This document shows, one piece after another, positions 49,286 to 61,533 of a stretch of 64,000 nucleotides of DNA; within the stretch, counting starts at the first letter, position 1, and each line of letters opens with the position of its first letter. The position numbers and the translations under genes were made by a program. Source of the stretch: Talinum fruticosum (taxonomy: Eukaryota > Streptophyta > Magnoliopsida > Caryophyllales > Talinaceae); the NCBI GenBank assembly GCA_021018815.1, contig JAITYX010000132.1:124001-188000 (forward strand), in the 5' to 3' direction. The notes under the pieces were generated by a model. That model searched no databases, was not told where the DNA came from, and saw nothing but the letters and a program-made list of their open reading frames with translations.

Positions 49286-52025
49286 TTTTCAGAAAAATTA
49301 AACAAAATTAAAAATAATAAAATAAAAATATAATCTTAAACAAAAAGTTAAACAAATAATAAAATGAACTAAATAAATAAAAAAATAAATAATTAAACTA
49401 CCAAAATATTAAACTATTTTCTGGACCTAACAGCCTAAAATCTAAAATAAAAATGAAAAAACTAAATTTATAAATTTATTAAATTAAAAACATGCTTGAA
49501 CCTAAATTAGTAAATAAATTTGAAAAATTATCAAATTATTTATATATTATAAAATTATCTAATCATAATATAAAAATTAAATAATAATTAATCATTCTAA
49601 TTAATTCATAAAAATATAAAACAGAAAATAAAAACAAAACTAAGTAGAAAATTAATAAATAACAAATATACAAAATTATATAACAAATTAAATCAAAAAT
49701 CTGAAAAAATATAAAAGTAACCTAAAATCCAAAAATATTTTTTATAGGTTTCCAGAAAAATTAAACAGAATTAAAAATAATAAAATAAAAATATAATCTT
49801 AAACATACAGTAAAACAAATAATAAACTGCACTAAGTAAATGAGAAAATAAATCATTAAATTACCAGAAATTAAAATTATTTTTGGACCTGAATATATCC
49901 TAAACACCTAAAATCAAAATGAAAAAAACTAAATTTAATACTAATAGATTAAAAAGACTCTAACTAAACCCTATAATAATATAAAAATAAAATTAACCGA
50001 AGAAGAATAATTTTATTCTAACTTTAACAAACTGACTAAAAAATAACAAAAATGAAGAGAAAATTAATTTGAAAATTAAAATATATTAAAACATAAAATA
50101 AAATTAATATATATATTTATGTATTTATTTATTTAGGGTTTGGTTTGTATATTAGCTCTCATTATTTTTATGTATATTGATATGCAATATTATTTTGGGC
50201 CTGAAATATAATAATTTTGTATAATATTATTAATTTTTCATTCTTGATGATGTTTTTTGACTTGGTGCCATAAAATTGTATTAGTTCAAAATATATTTAT
50301 TATAAGATTTTTTAAAATTAAAATCAATAGGAGCACATTATGAAAATAATATTTAAATATTTAATTATCTGAGGAAGTAATTTGGTTATTACATTCATCC
50401 TATGTAAGAATGATTTAATAAACCTTAAGAAATCATAAATTAATATAATAAAAATGTAACAACTATATATATACTTGATATTAATAATTAAAAATGCCTA
50501 CAAGATAGAAAGTTATGATTCAAATATGCTTTGTGGAATAAAACGTAATGAATAAAAAGTTAGGAATTATATTAATTCGGATCGTAATCTGTGGACTTTA
50601 AGTTTTTAATTTGTGTTAAGTTTAAAGGATTGCAAACTTAATATGCCAACTTCTATTAAGCCCATATGACTTCGAATAAATTCATTTGTCTCAAAATTTT
50701 TGCACAACATACGAGATCATTTTTTTTTGTTACAAATACAATTTATTTTAGTTTCTTCCTAACATGGTTATACTGTGACTTATTATTGATAAACTTATTT
50801 AAATCATATCTTTTACTATTGTAAGTTTTCTAAATTATTAAAAGAGGAGTATTTGTCATCAAACATCCCCGCCATTTTGAAATACGACTTCATGTTACTC
50901 TTATTGTGTTAATTAATTGAGAGGAAGAGTTGTGTCTCAAGGGAAGTAATTGGTTGTTAATTGAGTAAAACATGTATTTATAAAACATCAATTGTATCAA
51001 TATTTTTGCCCCATTGATTCACTACTAAAATCGCGATTAATTTTCAATATAAGTACAAAATATAGATGATTTTATTAAACTACACTCGCGAATTGACCTA
51101 TCATGCCCTTTACTATGATACAAATTACCTATTATTATTAAATATATTTGGATCACTTCTATTATATAATATTTTTCACTATTAATCTCAGTATAAATAG
51201 TCATTATATGTTTAACTATCTTTGTGTGCACAAGTAGGTAAGAATGGATAAATCATTATACTCACCTTATAATTTTTAAAAAAAAATAGATCTCATTATG
51301 GGTATATCTATATTTTTAAGAGTTTGTGTAATATTTAAGTCAATGATATTTTAGTAGGTTGGTTGCATATAAATATTTATCAAGGCGTCTATTAAGTTAA
51401 ATTAGTATTAACTTTGTAGAGAGTTATGAGTTATAATAGTTTGATGTTCTTTTATTGATTTGATGTACTTTGTGTTGTAATATTAATTCGTGACATAATG
51501 ATATTTATTATCATCTATAGGTTATATAACTCAATATCTACCAATCATATATTATTCCTTTTCCTACTAATATTTACCTTTTGATACCCAAACATATTGT
51601 CACACTATTTCTATAACTGTATAAGTTAGGATTATTTAAATTGTTTGATTCTTAAAGGGGCTTGGCTTCTTAATATTCCAAATCATGAGTATCATCTTAA
51701 AACCTTAATGATATTTTTTAATATTTTTTTATTTATTATTTTAGATTATTTATTTATTCTTTTAAAATTTAGAATGATTGTAAGATTAATGTGTGTAGGG
51801 CTCTAATGATTTTTATGTGTTGGGTTCGATAACTTTGATGAGTCACGAAAGCGTTTTCGCTATGAGGGGATAATATGTATAAGAATGTTGTTGAAAGTGA
51901 AATCATTCAATAAAATCAAATGATCGAGAAAAAGAAACTCATAAGTACAATATTGCTCCAGTAATGTAATAATTTCTTAAGTTATGCATTATATAACATT
52001 GTTCCGTGCATAGCACGAGTCCAGA
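49066..52025 (+). mobile_element. Helitron unit c, long copy
   Basis: Starts TCTATACTATATATAATAG after A. It has the common 5' segment, an (AAT)n tract at 49210-49284, about 1.5 copies of the 460-bp repeat (from about 49285 and 49748), then unique sequence shared with unit d. Near the end it has the hairpin CCGTGC-ATA-GCACGA (52004-52018) and GTCCAGA, after which unit d begins directly. The CTAA terminus is missing. No Rep/helicase ORF, so non-autonomous. Confidence 0.75.
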
Positions 52026-52177
52026 TCTACTACACTATTTAATGCCAATCTTTTCAAAAAGATGACATGGCCGATCCGAGAGTGAAATTAGGAGTTTCGT
52101 CAAATAAAAAAAAAAATTTATCATTGAAAAAAAAAAGGTTTTCACTCATATATGGACTTTTTCTTACTCCATGCCAA

Positions 52178-52259
<82 letters not shown>

Positions 52260-55200
52260 TAATTTTTCAAAAAATTAAACAAAATTAAAAATAATAAAAG
52301 AAAAACATAATCTTAAACAAAAAGGTAAAAAATAATAAAATACACTAAATAAATACGAAAATAAATAATTAAATTACCAAAATATTAAAAATATTTTCTG
52401 GACCTAATAGCCTAAAAACCTAAAATAAAAATAAAAAAACTAAATTTATAAATTTATTAAATTAAAAATATGCTTTAACCTAAATTAGTAAATAAGTGTA
52501 AAAATTATCAAATCAGTTATATATTATAAGATTATCTAATCTTAATATATAAATTAAATAATAATTAATCATCCATTAATTCATAAAAATATAAAGCAGA
52601 AAATAAAAACAAAACTAAGTAGAACATTAATAAATAATAAATATACAAAATTATATAATAAATAAAATCAAAAATATGAAAAAATATAAAATTAACCTAA
52701 AACCCAAAAATATTTTTTTATAGTTTTCCAAAAAAATTAAAAAGAAATAAAAATAATAAAATAAAAATATAATCTTAAACAAAAAGTAAAACATATAATA
52801 AACTGCACTAAATAAATGAGAAAATAAATAATTAAATTACCAGAATATTAAAATTATTTTTTGGACTTGAATATATCCTAAACAGCTAAAATAAAAATAA
52901 AAAAACTAAATTTATAAATTTATTAAATTAAAGATCTGCTTTAACCTAAATTAGTAAATAAGTCTGAAAAATTATCAAATCAGTTACATATTATAAGATT
53001 ATCTAATCTTAATATAAAAATTAAATAATAATTAATCATCCATTAATTCATAAAAATATAAAGCAGAAAATAAAAACAAAATTAAGTAGAACATTAATAA
53101 ATAACAAATATACAAAATTATATAATAAATAAAATCAAAAATCTGAAAAAATATAAAATTAACCTAAAACCCAAAAAAATTTTTTTTATAGTTTTCCAGA
53201 AAAATTGAAAAGAAATAAAAATAATAAAATAAAAATATAATCTTAAATAAAAAGTAAAACAAATAATAAACTGCACTAAATAAATGAGAAAATAAATAAT
53301 TAAATTAGCAGAATATTAAAATTATTTTTGGACCTGAATATATCCTAAACACCTAAAATGAAAATGAAAAAATTAAATTTATAAATTTATTAAATTAAAG
53401 ACCTACTTTAACCTAAATTTTAAAAAAATCTAAAAAATTATCAAATCAGTTATAAAAACTAAGAAAATTAATACTCTAACTAAACTCTATAATAATATAA
53501 AAATAAAATTAACCGAAAAGACTAATTTTATTCTAACTTCTAACAAACTGAATAAAAAATAACAAAAACGAACAGAAAAGTAATCTGAAAATTAAAATTT
53601 ATTAAGACATAAAATAAAATTAATATATATAGTTATGTATTTATTTATTTAGGGTTTGGATTGTATATTAGCTCTAATTTATTTTTATGTATATTGATAT
53701 GCAATATTATTTTGGTCCTGAAACATAATAATTTTGTCTAACATTATTAATTTTTCATTGTTGATGGTGTTTTTTGACTTGGTGCCATAAAATTGTATTA
53801 GTTCAAAATATATTTATTATAAGAATTTTTAAAATTAAAATCAACAGGAATATGTTATAAAAATAATATTTAAATATTTTAACTATCTAAGAAAGCAATT
53901 TAGTTATTACATTCATCATATATACGGAATGATTTAATAAACTTTAAGAAATCATAAATTAATATAATAAAAATATAACAACTACACATATACCTGATAT
54001 TAATAATTAAAAATGCCTACAAGATAGAAAGTTATGATTCAAATATGTTGTGGAATAAAACGTAATGAATAAAAAGTTTGGAATTATATTACTTCAGTTC
54101 ATAATTTGTGGATTTTAAGTTCGTAACTTGTGTTATGTTTAAAGGATTGCAAACTTAATATGCCAACTTCTATTAAGCCCATAGGAATTTGAATAAATTC
54201 ATTTGTCTCAAAATTTTCGCACAATATACAGATTATTTTTTTTGGTTACAAATACGGTTTATTTTAGTTTATTCCTAACATGTCTATCGGTGACTTATTA
54301 TTGACAAACATATTTAAATCATATCTTTTACTATTGTAAGTTTTCTAAATTATTAAAAGATGAGTATTTGTTATCAAACCTCCTCGCCATCTTGAAATAG
54401 AATTTCATGTTACTCTTATTATGTTAATTAATTGAGAGGAAGAGTTGTGTCTCAAGGAAGTAATTGATTGTTAATCGAGTAAAACATGTATTTATAAAAT
54501 CTCAATTGTATCAATATTTTTGCCTCATTAATTCACTACTAAAATCGCGATCAATTTTCAATATAAGTACGAAACATAGATGATTTTATTACCCTAAGCC
54601 GCGAATTGACCTATCATGCCATTTAATTACTATGATACAAATCACCTATCATTGTTAAATATATTTGGATCACTTCTATCATTGTAATATTTTTCACTAT
54701 TAATCTCAATATAAGTAGTTATTATATGTTTAATTATCTTTGTGTGCGAGAGGTAAGTAAGAATGGATAAATCATTATATTCACCTTATAATTTTAAAAA
54801 ATGAGATCTCATTATGGGTATATGTATACTTTTTAAAAGTTCGTGTAATATTTAAGTCAATGATGTTTTAATAGGTTGTTTGCATATAAATATTGATCTA
54901 GGCACAATTAAGAAGTATTGATTTTGTAAAGAGTTATGAGTTATAAATTTGATGTTATTATTCATTTGATATACTTTGTGTTGTAATATTAATTTGTGAC
55001 GTAATGATATTTATTGTCATCTATATGTCATCTAACTTAATGTCTACCAATCATATATTATTCTTTTTCCTACTAATATTTACCTTTTGATACCCAAGCA
55101 TGTTATCACACTATTTGTATAATTGTATGAGTTAGGATTATTTAAATTGTTTGATTCTTAGAGGGACTGATTTTTTATTATTTCAAATCACGAGTGTAAT

Positions 55201-55536
55201 CTTAAAACCTTGATGATATTTTTTAACATTCTTTTTTATTTATTATTTTAGATTATTTATTTATTCTTTTGAAATTTAGAATGATTGGAAGATGAATGTG
55301 TGTTGGACTCTAATGATTTTTATGTGTTGGGTTTTGATAACTTTGATGAGTCACGAAAGCATTTTCGCTATGAGGGGATAACATGTAGAAGAATATTGTT
55401 GAAAGTGAAATCATTCAATAAAATCAAGTTATCGAGAAAAAGAAACTTACAAGTACAACATCGCTCCGTAATTCAATAATTTCTTAAGTTATGTATTGTG
55501 TAACATTATTCCGTACATAGCACGAGTCCGGACTAA
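52026..55536 (+). mobile_element. Helitron unit d, complete non-autonomous copy
   Basis: Starts TCTACTACACTATTTAATG after A and ends with the hairpin CCGTAC-ATA-GCACGA (55511-55525) then GTCCGGACTAA, followed by T; this A|TC...CTAA|T layout is canonical. An (AAT)n tract lies at 52178-52260, followed by about 2.5 copies of the 460-bp repeat (from about 52262, 52724 and 53195). Its right part is collinear with unit c. 3511 bp, no long ORF. Confidence 0.85.
52262..53440 (+). repeat. about 460-bp tandem repeats inside Helitron d
   Basis: Repeat starts at about 52262, 52724 and 53195 share AATAATAAAATAAAAATATA and TAAATTTATAAATTTATTAA in order. Related copies lie in unit c (about 49285, 49748) and unit b (about 48352, 48796). 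Confidence 0.85.
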
Positions 55537-57110
55537 TATAGTCTAATAACAATGACACGATATCAAAACACAATATGTTAAAAATTGGGAACAATTGCAC
55601 TTTTTTTCTCTAAAGAAATCAATTTTTTTGTCAATATTCATAAATTAATGAATTAGAAATTAGAAATTATTGTTTTAATATAAAAACATGTTTATCTTTT
55701 CTTAAATTTTTGTTCAAAACTAGAAACTATTATGGGGAATGTAAGAAATTAGTTAAAAACCATAAATAAGACATTTTAAAATGGTGGTGGACTTATCCTG
55801 TTTCAATTTAAAAAACAGAGTTGAAAGCCCAGTAAAGACGTTAAAAATGGAGACGTTTATAGGGTCCAACATTACATAGCTGGCCCATCCTCGTTAACAC
55901 CTCTCTTTGCCCGACCCGCTCCAGTCCCTCTCTTCTCGCCATGGGTTCAAGTTTCGCGGCCGTTGTATTAACTTTCCCTCCTTTCCTTGCTGTCTCCCCC
56001 CAAAATTCAACTTCTCTTTCCATGGCTGTCAGCCTCTTTCTTCGACTCTGCGAAAACTGCAATCTCTCACCTTCTTATAGTTCTCTCCTTTTTTTGAAGA
56101 ATTCTACGAAAATTGGATGATTTTGCGGCCGAATGTGGAGTTCCGAGTTCCAATTCTACTCTGTCGTTTGTCTTTAATTCTTAGAGGGTCAAGGAAGAGG
56201 ATATCAGATCAGAAACAGGGCATAATTCCTATGGTAATTCTCTTTGCTTTTTAGGTTTTACCTTTCTGAATTGTTTATGCTGACTTTACATTTTCGCACT
56301 AGTTTGCTTCTTCTGGGGTTTATGCTTCATTCAATCGTTAGATTATCTGGCAATTCTCTCGATTGGAGTGTATTGTTGCTTTATAAAGGCGTATTGCAAT
56401 TTTCAAGGGAGAAGAGAAGCGCAGTTAGCTGCAAGATTTGAGTTTTGGGGGTTTTCTTTCTGCAGGCGGAAGTAATTCATTTTTCTCATAGGAGCTGAGT
56501 TGCCGTATATCTGAAATTCAATTTCAGTCTCTTGGAAGCGTGTATAAGTAATTTATTTTTGTCATTTTGTAGACATCTTATTTTCTGTTTGAGTGTATGA
56601 TACATCGTATTGTTGTTTGCAATTAATGGATACATTGAACTCCTCCTGAATTACTTGCAAATTATGGCATGTTATTCGTCCTTCTCCAGTAAAAGTTTGT
56701 CAAATGAAGTACAAGTCATCTTTTATGATTAGTTGGTGAGTACTACTTCCATTTTTTTTAATAATTGCGGTTAAAAACTGAATAAAAAGGGGTCTGGGTA
56801 GGGTTGGACCTTTTCAGGTGGGGAAGTGGGATGGCTCATAGCCCTAAGTCTGTCATTTTTAATTCATAGAGGTTTGATATACACCTAATAAAAACCTTCA
56901 ATTTTTCCCTCACCATATGGCATATTGTACCACTGCTGTGTGAGAATGATATACATGGACAAATTGATGAATGATCCCTTTATTTTGCAAGCAAATTGTG
57001 CTGGAGGCATCTGTCTTTGTCTACCTGAAGCTACCATATGGTCATCTAGCTCTTTAGTTGTGTGTGTTACTGATAGCACTATTTGGAACATTTGCCGGTT
57101 TATCCAAACT
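55537..57110. other. region left of the snRNA cluster, leader-like sequence, no gene assigned
   Basis: 55850-56250 is less A+T-rich, with a pyrimidine-rich leader look (CCTCCTTTCC and similar), and could be a promoter or 5'-UTR of an unidentified transcript. No coding exon was recognised after it. Confidence 0.3.
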
Positions 57111-57305
57111 TTCCTGGAGTATTGTGAATCTCTATACAGTCTGCATAAGCCACTATTGTTCCTGGAGTATTGTGAATCTCTATACAGTCTGTATCAGCCA
57201 CTATTGAAGAGTTTGGAGTATTGTGAATCTCTATACAGTCTGCATCAGCCACTATTGTTCCTGGAGTATTGTGAATCTCTATACAGTCTGTATCAGCCAC
57301 TATTG
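57111..57305 (+). repeat. four tandem copies of a 48-bp unit
   Basis: Starts at about 57111, 57159, 57207 and 57258, each containing GGAGTATTGTGAATCTCTAT and CAGCCACTATTG (CATAAGCC in the first). The frame stays open (LEYCESLYSL repeated) because the unit is a multiple of three; no protein role is implied. Confidence 0.9.
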
Positions 57306-57534
57306 AAGAGTGCTCTACGTGACAGCATTGTAAGAATTTCTTTATCCAACCTTGCAGGTGAAATTTCTAGAGCAACATCTCCTGTGTTTGTGTGTAGAAG
57401 TTGACTACTGTAGTTTTCTGTCCATATGTTGTGATATTTGCCCACATGTTAATTAAGTTATTATATTATTTTTAAATCCATAGCTGCTATTGAGAAGCTT
57501 GAATCAAAATCAGAGTTACAACTGAAATTAAGGC

Positions 57535-57708
57535 AGGGCAGCGGGATCGCTGGCCCCCACTGTCACAAATTATGATGTACACTCTCCCGATTTGGGGAGA
57601 CGTTAGGCAGGCACCCCTCCCTTGGAAGAGACGTTAGGCAGGCACCCCTCCCGAGTGCAATGGAGATCACTTACCTAGATCAGCCATTGACCCCGTCCAG
57701 GTAAGTAT
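57535..57708 (-). pseudogene. U1 snRNA pseudogene
   Basis: On the minus strand the sequence begins at 57708 with ATACTTACCTGGACGGGGTC, the intact U1 5' end that pairs with 5' splice sites. It retains TCTCCATTGCAC, GTGCCTGCCTAACGTCTC and the Sm-like CATAATTTGTG. Two lesions are clear. About 15 nt of stem-loop I, which carries the U1-70K binding loop, are missing. A 31-bp period is duplicated (GAGACGTTAGGCAGGCACCC at about 57597 and 57628), which adds an extra arm. Upstream, the USE-like word at 57770-57780 and the TATA region are both altered. It is probably not functional, although a transcript cannot be excluded. Confidence 0.85.
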
Positions 57709-60474
57709 GTTTCTCTGTTCTTCACATGTTACCTTTGTAGTCTTCCAATGCGACCTCTTTCCAATTACTCAATGCGGGACATGAACCCAATATTGGAATA
57801 AAACATGTTGAAGTGGAAAAATATCTGATGCTACCTAATTTACTCTGTATCGATCCTTGCAGGATGGATTTTTGTTACCAGATTTCTGCCTCTGGAATTG
57901 CAGATCAAACTATGAAGCCAATCTTAATTGTTCCTGCGATCAAGGACAAGTCTGACTTTGCGTAATTCTGGTTACTCAAACTCATTTACAGTTGTCTATA
58001 CGACTGTACAAGCATGAAGGGACAAGTGTTCGTACTCTCATCCAAGCATTTGTGATGGTAGCTTGAAGGTGTTTCAAAGAGGGCTACTATTCTGTTCCAC
58101 TGGCCGACACTAGTTATAGGTGATATTTCTTGGCCTGCCAGTTTGAGGATCAGTTTGCTTCTTACATTGTGCACCTTGTTTCTATTGAGCTTCAAGGTTG
58201 TGACAGTCTGTGTCGAAGCCAGGGATACATCTATGTAGATCTTAATGTTAGAAAATCTTCCCTGAGGCACAAGGTACTCTTCTTGTATGATTACATTCTT
58301 TGTTTGCAGAGCCCGCCCCCCATGCCCATGGATAAACTAATTCTTTTCTTGTGGTACCATATAATATAAATGATAGATGGGCGCAAACTTGTGCAGTAAG
58401 TAACAAGTCATCATAAATAGTTGTTTAGCTTTTTATAATGAATCATTTGACAGATAAGAACTTCCTTTGATTTGCCTTGATATTCTATATATTAATGGCT
58501 ATTCTTGTCCTGTACTACCTTTCTGTCTTAAGGCAGGTGACTCCTTGTAGCTCAAAAGTTCATTGAAGCTTTGGATCTAAGAGCAACAAATTGGCTCCAG
58601 GTATGAATCTTACACATCTTTGTTGAGTGCAAATGAGGGATGTTTATACCTTCAAAGACCTCCGATGCTAATGCTAAGTTAAGTATACAATATGTGTTAA
58701 GGTGGGAAATTTTCCTTTATATAGATCCTAGCAGTTCAAATGAAACTCTATTCTGTAGATCTCTTTTTACTATACTTGTGTGTTAAGGTGGAAAATTTTC
58801 CTTATATAGATCCTAGCTGTTCAAATAAACTCTACTCTGTAGATCTGTTATCTTTACGAGAGAAATATAAGATCAACGAACTGTGGTTACTTCTGGCTGT
58901 TAAAGGAGTTCTTAAAGCTGTTTCATATGTTTGCTGAAATACATAACAAAACTTTGTGTTTATTCTTAAGTGTTCTTATATTTTCCAAAGTATTGACTTG
59001 GAAACTGTGAGGCTGACATTTTGTTTTGACAGTACCCGTCTTGCAGTATATGTTCTGTCACTAATCTTTATTGTTCCTGTCTGTTACCCCTGGTGTGGAT
59101 TATAGATTAACATGATTATGGGCCTCTCTGATGAAATGCGCATTGTTCTGAAAGCTATTCCCTATGTTCATGAGTTGGGCTTAGATTGGAGATGATCTTT
59201 GAAGTCACTAGAGGTTTAGTCATAAGGGAGTTGGAGTTGCTAAGCTTCTTCGTCCAAACAGCCTTGCTCCACCACTTGAAAACCCCTTTACACAACTGGG
59301 TTATGTGGCCGCCTATTTTGTGGCCTGCAACATCAAGTTAGTTGAGTTGCATTGGTTCTTTAGCATTTGTGGCTGAATTAAACGTATTGTTGAAGAAAGT
59401 GACTGACATATTCCAGTAGTTTACATTGGTTATTTCATCTGCTTGCAAGGTTGAGAATGGGTTTGCTTTTTACTTTGTGGATCCTCTTTTCATTACATTT
59501 GAGGGCATGGCACTTTGCTTATTCAGAGTATCTTGCATAGGTAAGACTACGTATATATCTTAATGTTTGAAGATCCCTCCTATGGAGGTACTAGGTTTTA
59601 CTTTCAGAGTTCAGACTGTGACTATTTTCAGATTCTGACTTCAGAATTGCCATGCTATATTTCCAAGTTTTGACTGATAAACTGTCACTCTAAGGAACTC
59701 TAAGAAATGGAATACTCAGCATGTTTCTCAAACATCAAATAAAAATAAGACCTGGACACAAACTGCACGAGAAGTGAGAAGTCAAGAAAAGTAGTCATTA
59801 AAGTGTTTGACCCTAGAGCAGCATGCTGGCTCCAGGTATGAACCTTTGATATATATCTTTGTTGAGTGCAAATCAGGGATGGAGCACACTGTGAATCTAG
59901 TTGCTTACACCTTCAAAGACTTTTGCAGCTGTGATTTGGCAGCTGTATGTCTACCACATTGGCCAGAATTTTATGCTAAGATTAATTTTGTCGTTCCTTG
60001 TACAATATTTCTGCATTATTAGGTGGAAGTCATTCCTTGTATAAATCCAAGCCGATCAATTGTAACTATTCCATATAGGGTTATGTTTGAAGTCATGAGA
60101 ATTATGAAATTAAGGAACTAAGATTAAGTTTGGCTGTTGAAGGAGTTCTTAAATAGGCAGTGATATTTGAGACCAGTGAAGATTCACACGTGAGGGAGTG
60201 ACAGCAAGGCTTCTTTATCCAAATGGCCTTCGTCCACCACTACAAAGCCCCTTGACACAACTGGATTTTTGGTCACCTTGATTTGAACCATGACACTAGG
60301 GATTACAACTGGGATACTTAGACCTAGTTGGTTTTATGTTAATCCCTCATTATCTCTATTTGGGCAGTCTCAGTGTTTGAATCCCCACTCCCCTTTCTTG
60401 TGATTCCAGTTTTGCTTTCTGTCTACTAATAGCATTACAATTTTTCAGCAACTGTGCACAAACTTTGAGCTTCC
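57709..60474. other. spacer with degenerate tandem duplications
   Basis: About 1.3-kb duplicated blocks are visible: 58130-58280 resembles 59440-59590, 58550-58700 resembles 59790-59935 (TGGCTCCAGGTATGAA in both), and 59195-59300 resembles 60160-60300 (CTTCTT-CCAAA-GCCTT words). A shorter 84-bp direct repeat (GGAAATTTTCCTTATATAGATCCTAGC type) lies at about 58700 and 58784. Several open stretches with splice-like ends (for example 58130-58275, ACQFEDQFASYIVHL) look like exon relics of a gene I cannot identify. Confidence 0.5.
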
Positions 60475-60485
60475 GTCCCACACCG
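60475..60485 (+). promoter_or_regulatory. USE of the first U2 gene
   Basis: GTCCCACACCG matches the plant snRNA upstream sequence element RTCCCACATCG with one difference, and lies 75 bp upstream of the U2 start. Confidence 0.85.
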
Positions 60486-60519
60486 AGCCATGAAAGGCAA
60501 CGCTAAAATACAGAGAAAA

Positions 60520-60525
60520 TAAATA
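60520..60525 (+). promoter_or_regulatory. TATA box of the first U2 gene
   Basis: TAAATA lies 30 bp upstream of U2, with 34 bp between the USE and TATA, the spacing of plant Pol II snRNA genes. Confidence 0.8.
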
Positions 60526-60549
60526 GAGGTAAGCAATACAAAATAAAGC

Positions 60550-60745
60550 ATACCTTTCTCGGCCTTTTGGCTAAGATCAAGTGTAGTATCTGTTCTTATC
60601 AGTTTAATATCTGATACGTGGGTCATTGACCCACAATGATATTAAATTAATTTTTTGAGGGGAGGGTCCATCACAGCAGCTTGCTGCTGGGACCTTCAAG
60701 CGTCGCCTATGCGCTGCACTACTGTGTGGGCGTGGCGCACCCCAC
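60550..60745 (+). ncRNA. U2 small nuclear RNA (copy 1)
   Basis: U2 pairs with the intron branch site in the spliceosome. The first 120 nt match the plant U2 sequence closely: ATACCTTTCTCGGCC start, CTTTTGGCTAAGATC, the branch-recognition GTAGTA at 60583-60588, stem II and the Sm site AATTTTTTG at 60649-60657. Stem-loop III (CAGCAGCTTGCTGCTG) and stem-loop IV follow. The 3' end is set from the usual length of about 196 nt. The promoter has a proper USE and TATA with Pol II spacing, so it looks functional. The 3' arm differs from copy 2 (GGCGTGGCGCACCCC here). Confidence 0.96.
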
Positions 60746-61416
60746 TGAATCATTAGCTAATTTTCAATGACATGATTTTCCATGATTACCTGCAGTCCAA
60801 TAAATTTTACATTAGATTACCTATAGTCTGATAAATGCTATACTGCACCATTAGTAGTGAGTGTAGATTCATGTACTGGCCATTCTTTGTGCTATCCTAG
60901 TATATTCCTTTTGACATATTTTTGACTTCATTTCAAAACCTGCACTATATTTTGGTAATTCTTTGTGAAATTTTAGGGGTAGGGCAAGAGCTCGGAATCC
61001 ACGTCTTCAAGTGGGATGAATATGTTTACAGTTGTGTGTATCAGACATGCAAAGATTCTATAAGAATAATGCATTTATTAAGAGTTCCGTTTATATATCT
61101 TGTCTAGCTCTTTGCAATTCTCATTTGCCTCTTAATAAGAAGATGGAAATTCAATGGGTGGGTGAGTGGTACTACCTTTTTCAGTTAATAAATGGAGTAA
61201 ATGGGGTCCAGAGGAGGATGCTGAGATGGACGGGCCTTCGGTAGCCTGAATTAGTTTGGCTTTTATGTTTACTATGTGGTGATCAGCTGCTTGAGTCTAG
61301 TCTGTTGAACTGTAGGATCTTGTCGACAGCACCCATTGATTTTGCACCTTCTCACATAAGGAGTCGATCATTCTCATCACAGCAAGGGGATATTTCTGTA
61401 GTTAGGTTAAGCATGA

Positions 61417-61427
61417 GTCCCACATTA
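61417..61427 (+). promoter_or_regulatory. USE of the U6 gene
   Basis: GTCCCACATTA matches the consensus RTCCCACATCG except the last two bases, 65 bp upstream of U6. Confidence 0.85.
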
Positions 61428-61452
61428 TAATTTTATGACTATCATGTTTACT

Positions 61453-61460
61453 TTATATAT
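61453..61460 (+). promoter_or_regulatory. TATA box of the U6 gene
   Basis: TTATATAT lies 29 bp upstream of U6. The USE-TATA gap is 25 bp, the spacing that in plants specifies RNA polymerase III. Confidence 0.85.
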
Positions 61461-61481
61461 CTAAAGCTTATAACCAGAGTC

Positions 61482-61501
61482 GTCTCTTCGGAGACATCCG
61501 A

Positions 61502-61533
<32 letters not shown>

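Noticed and set aside
52067..52288. Poly-Asn open frame in Helitron d and poly-Leu frame in Helitron b
   Set aside because: Translations of the (AAT)n microsatellite.
48123..55536. CRISPR-like array or centromeric satellite interpretation of the repeats
   Set aside because: The repeats are 460 bp, few in number, and bounded by Helitron termini; CRISPR does not occur in plant nuclear DNA.
55841..56062. Basic minus-strand frame of 73 residues
   Set aside because: Looks like the complement of a leader-like region; no motif or support.
57660..57710. Exon with strong splice donor CCAG|GTAAGT on the plus strand, also near 63865
   Set aside because: These are the reverse complement of the U1 snRNA 5' end, which by nature resembles a donor site.
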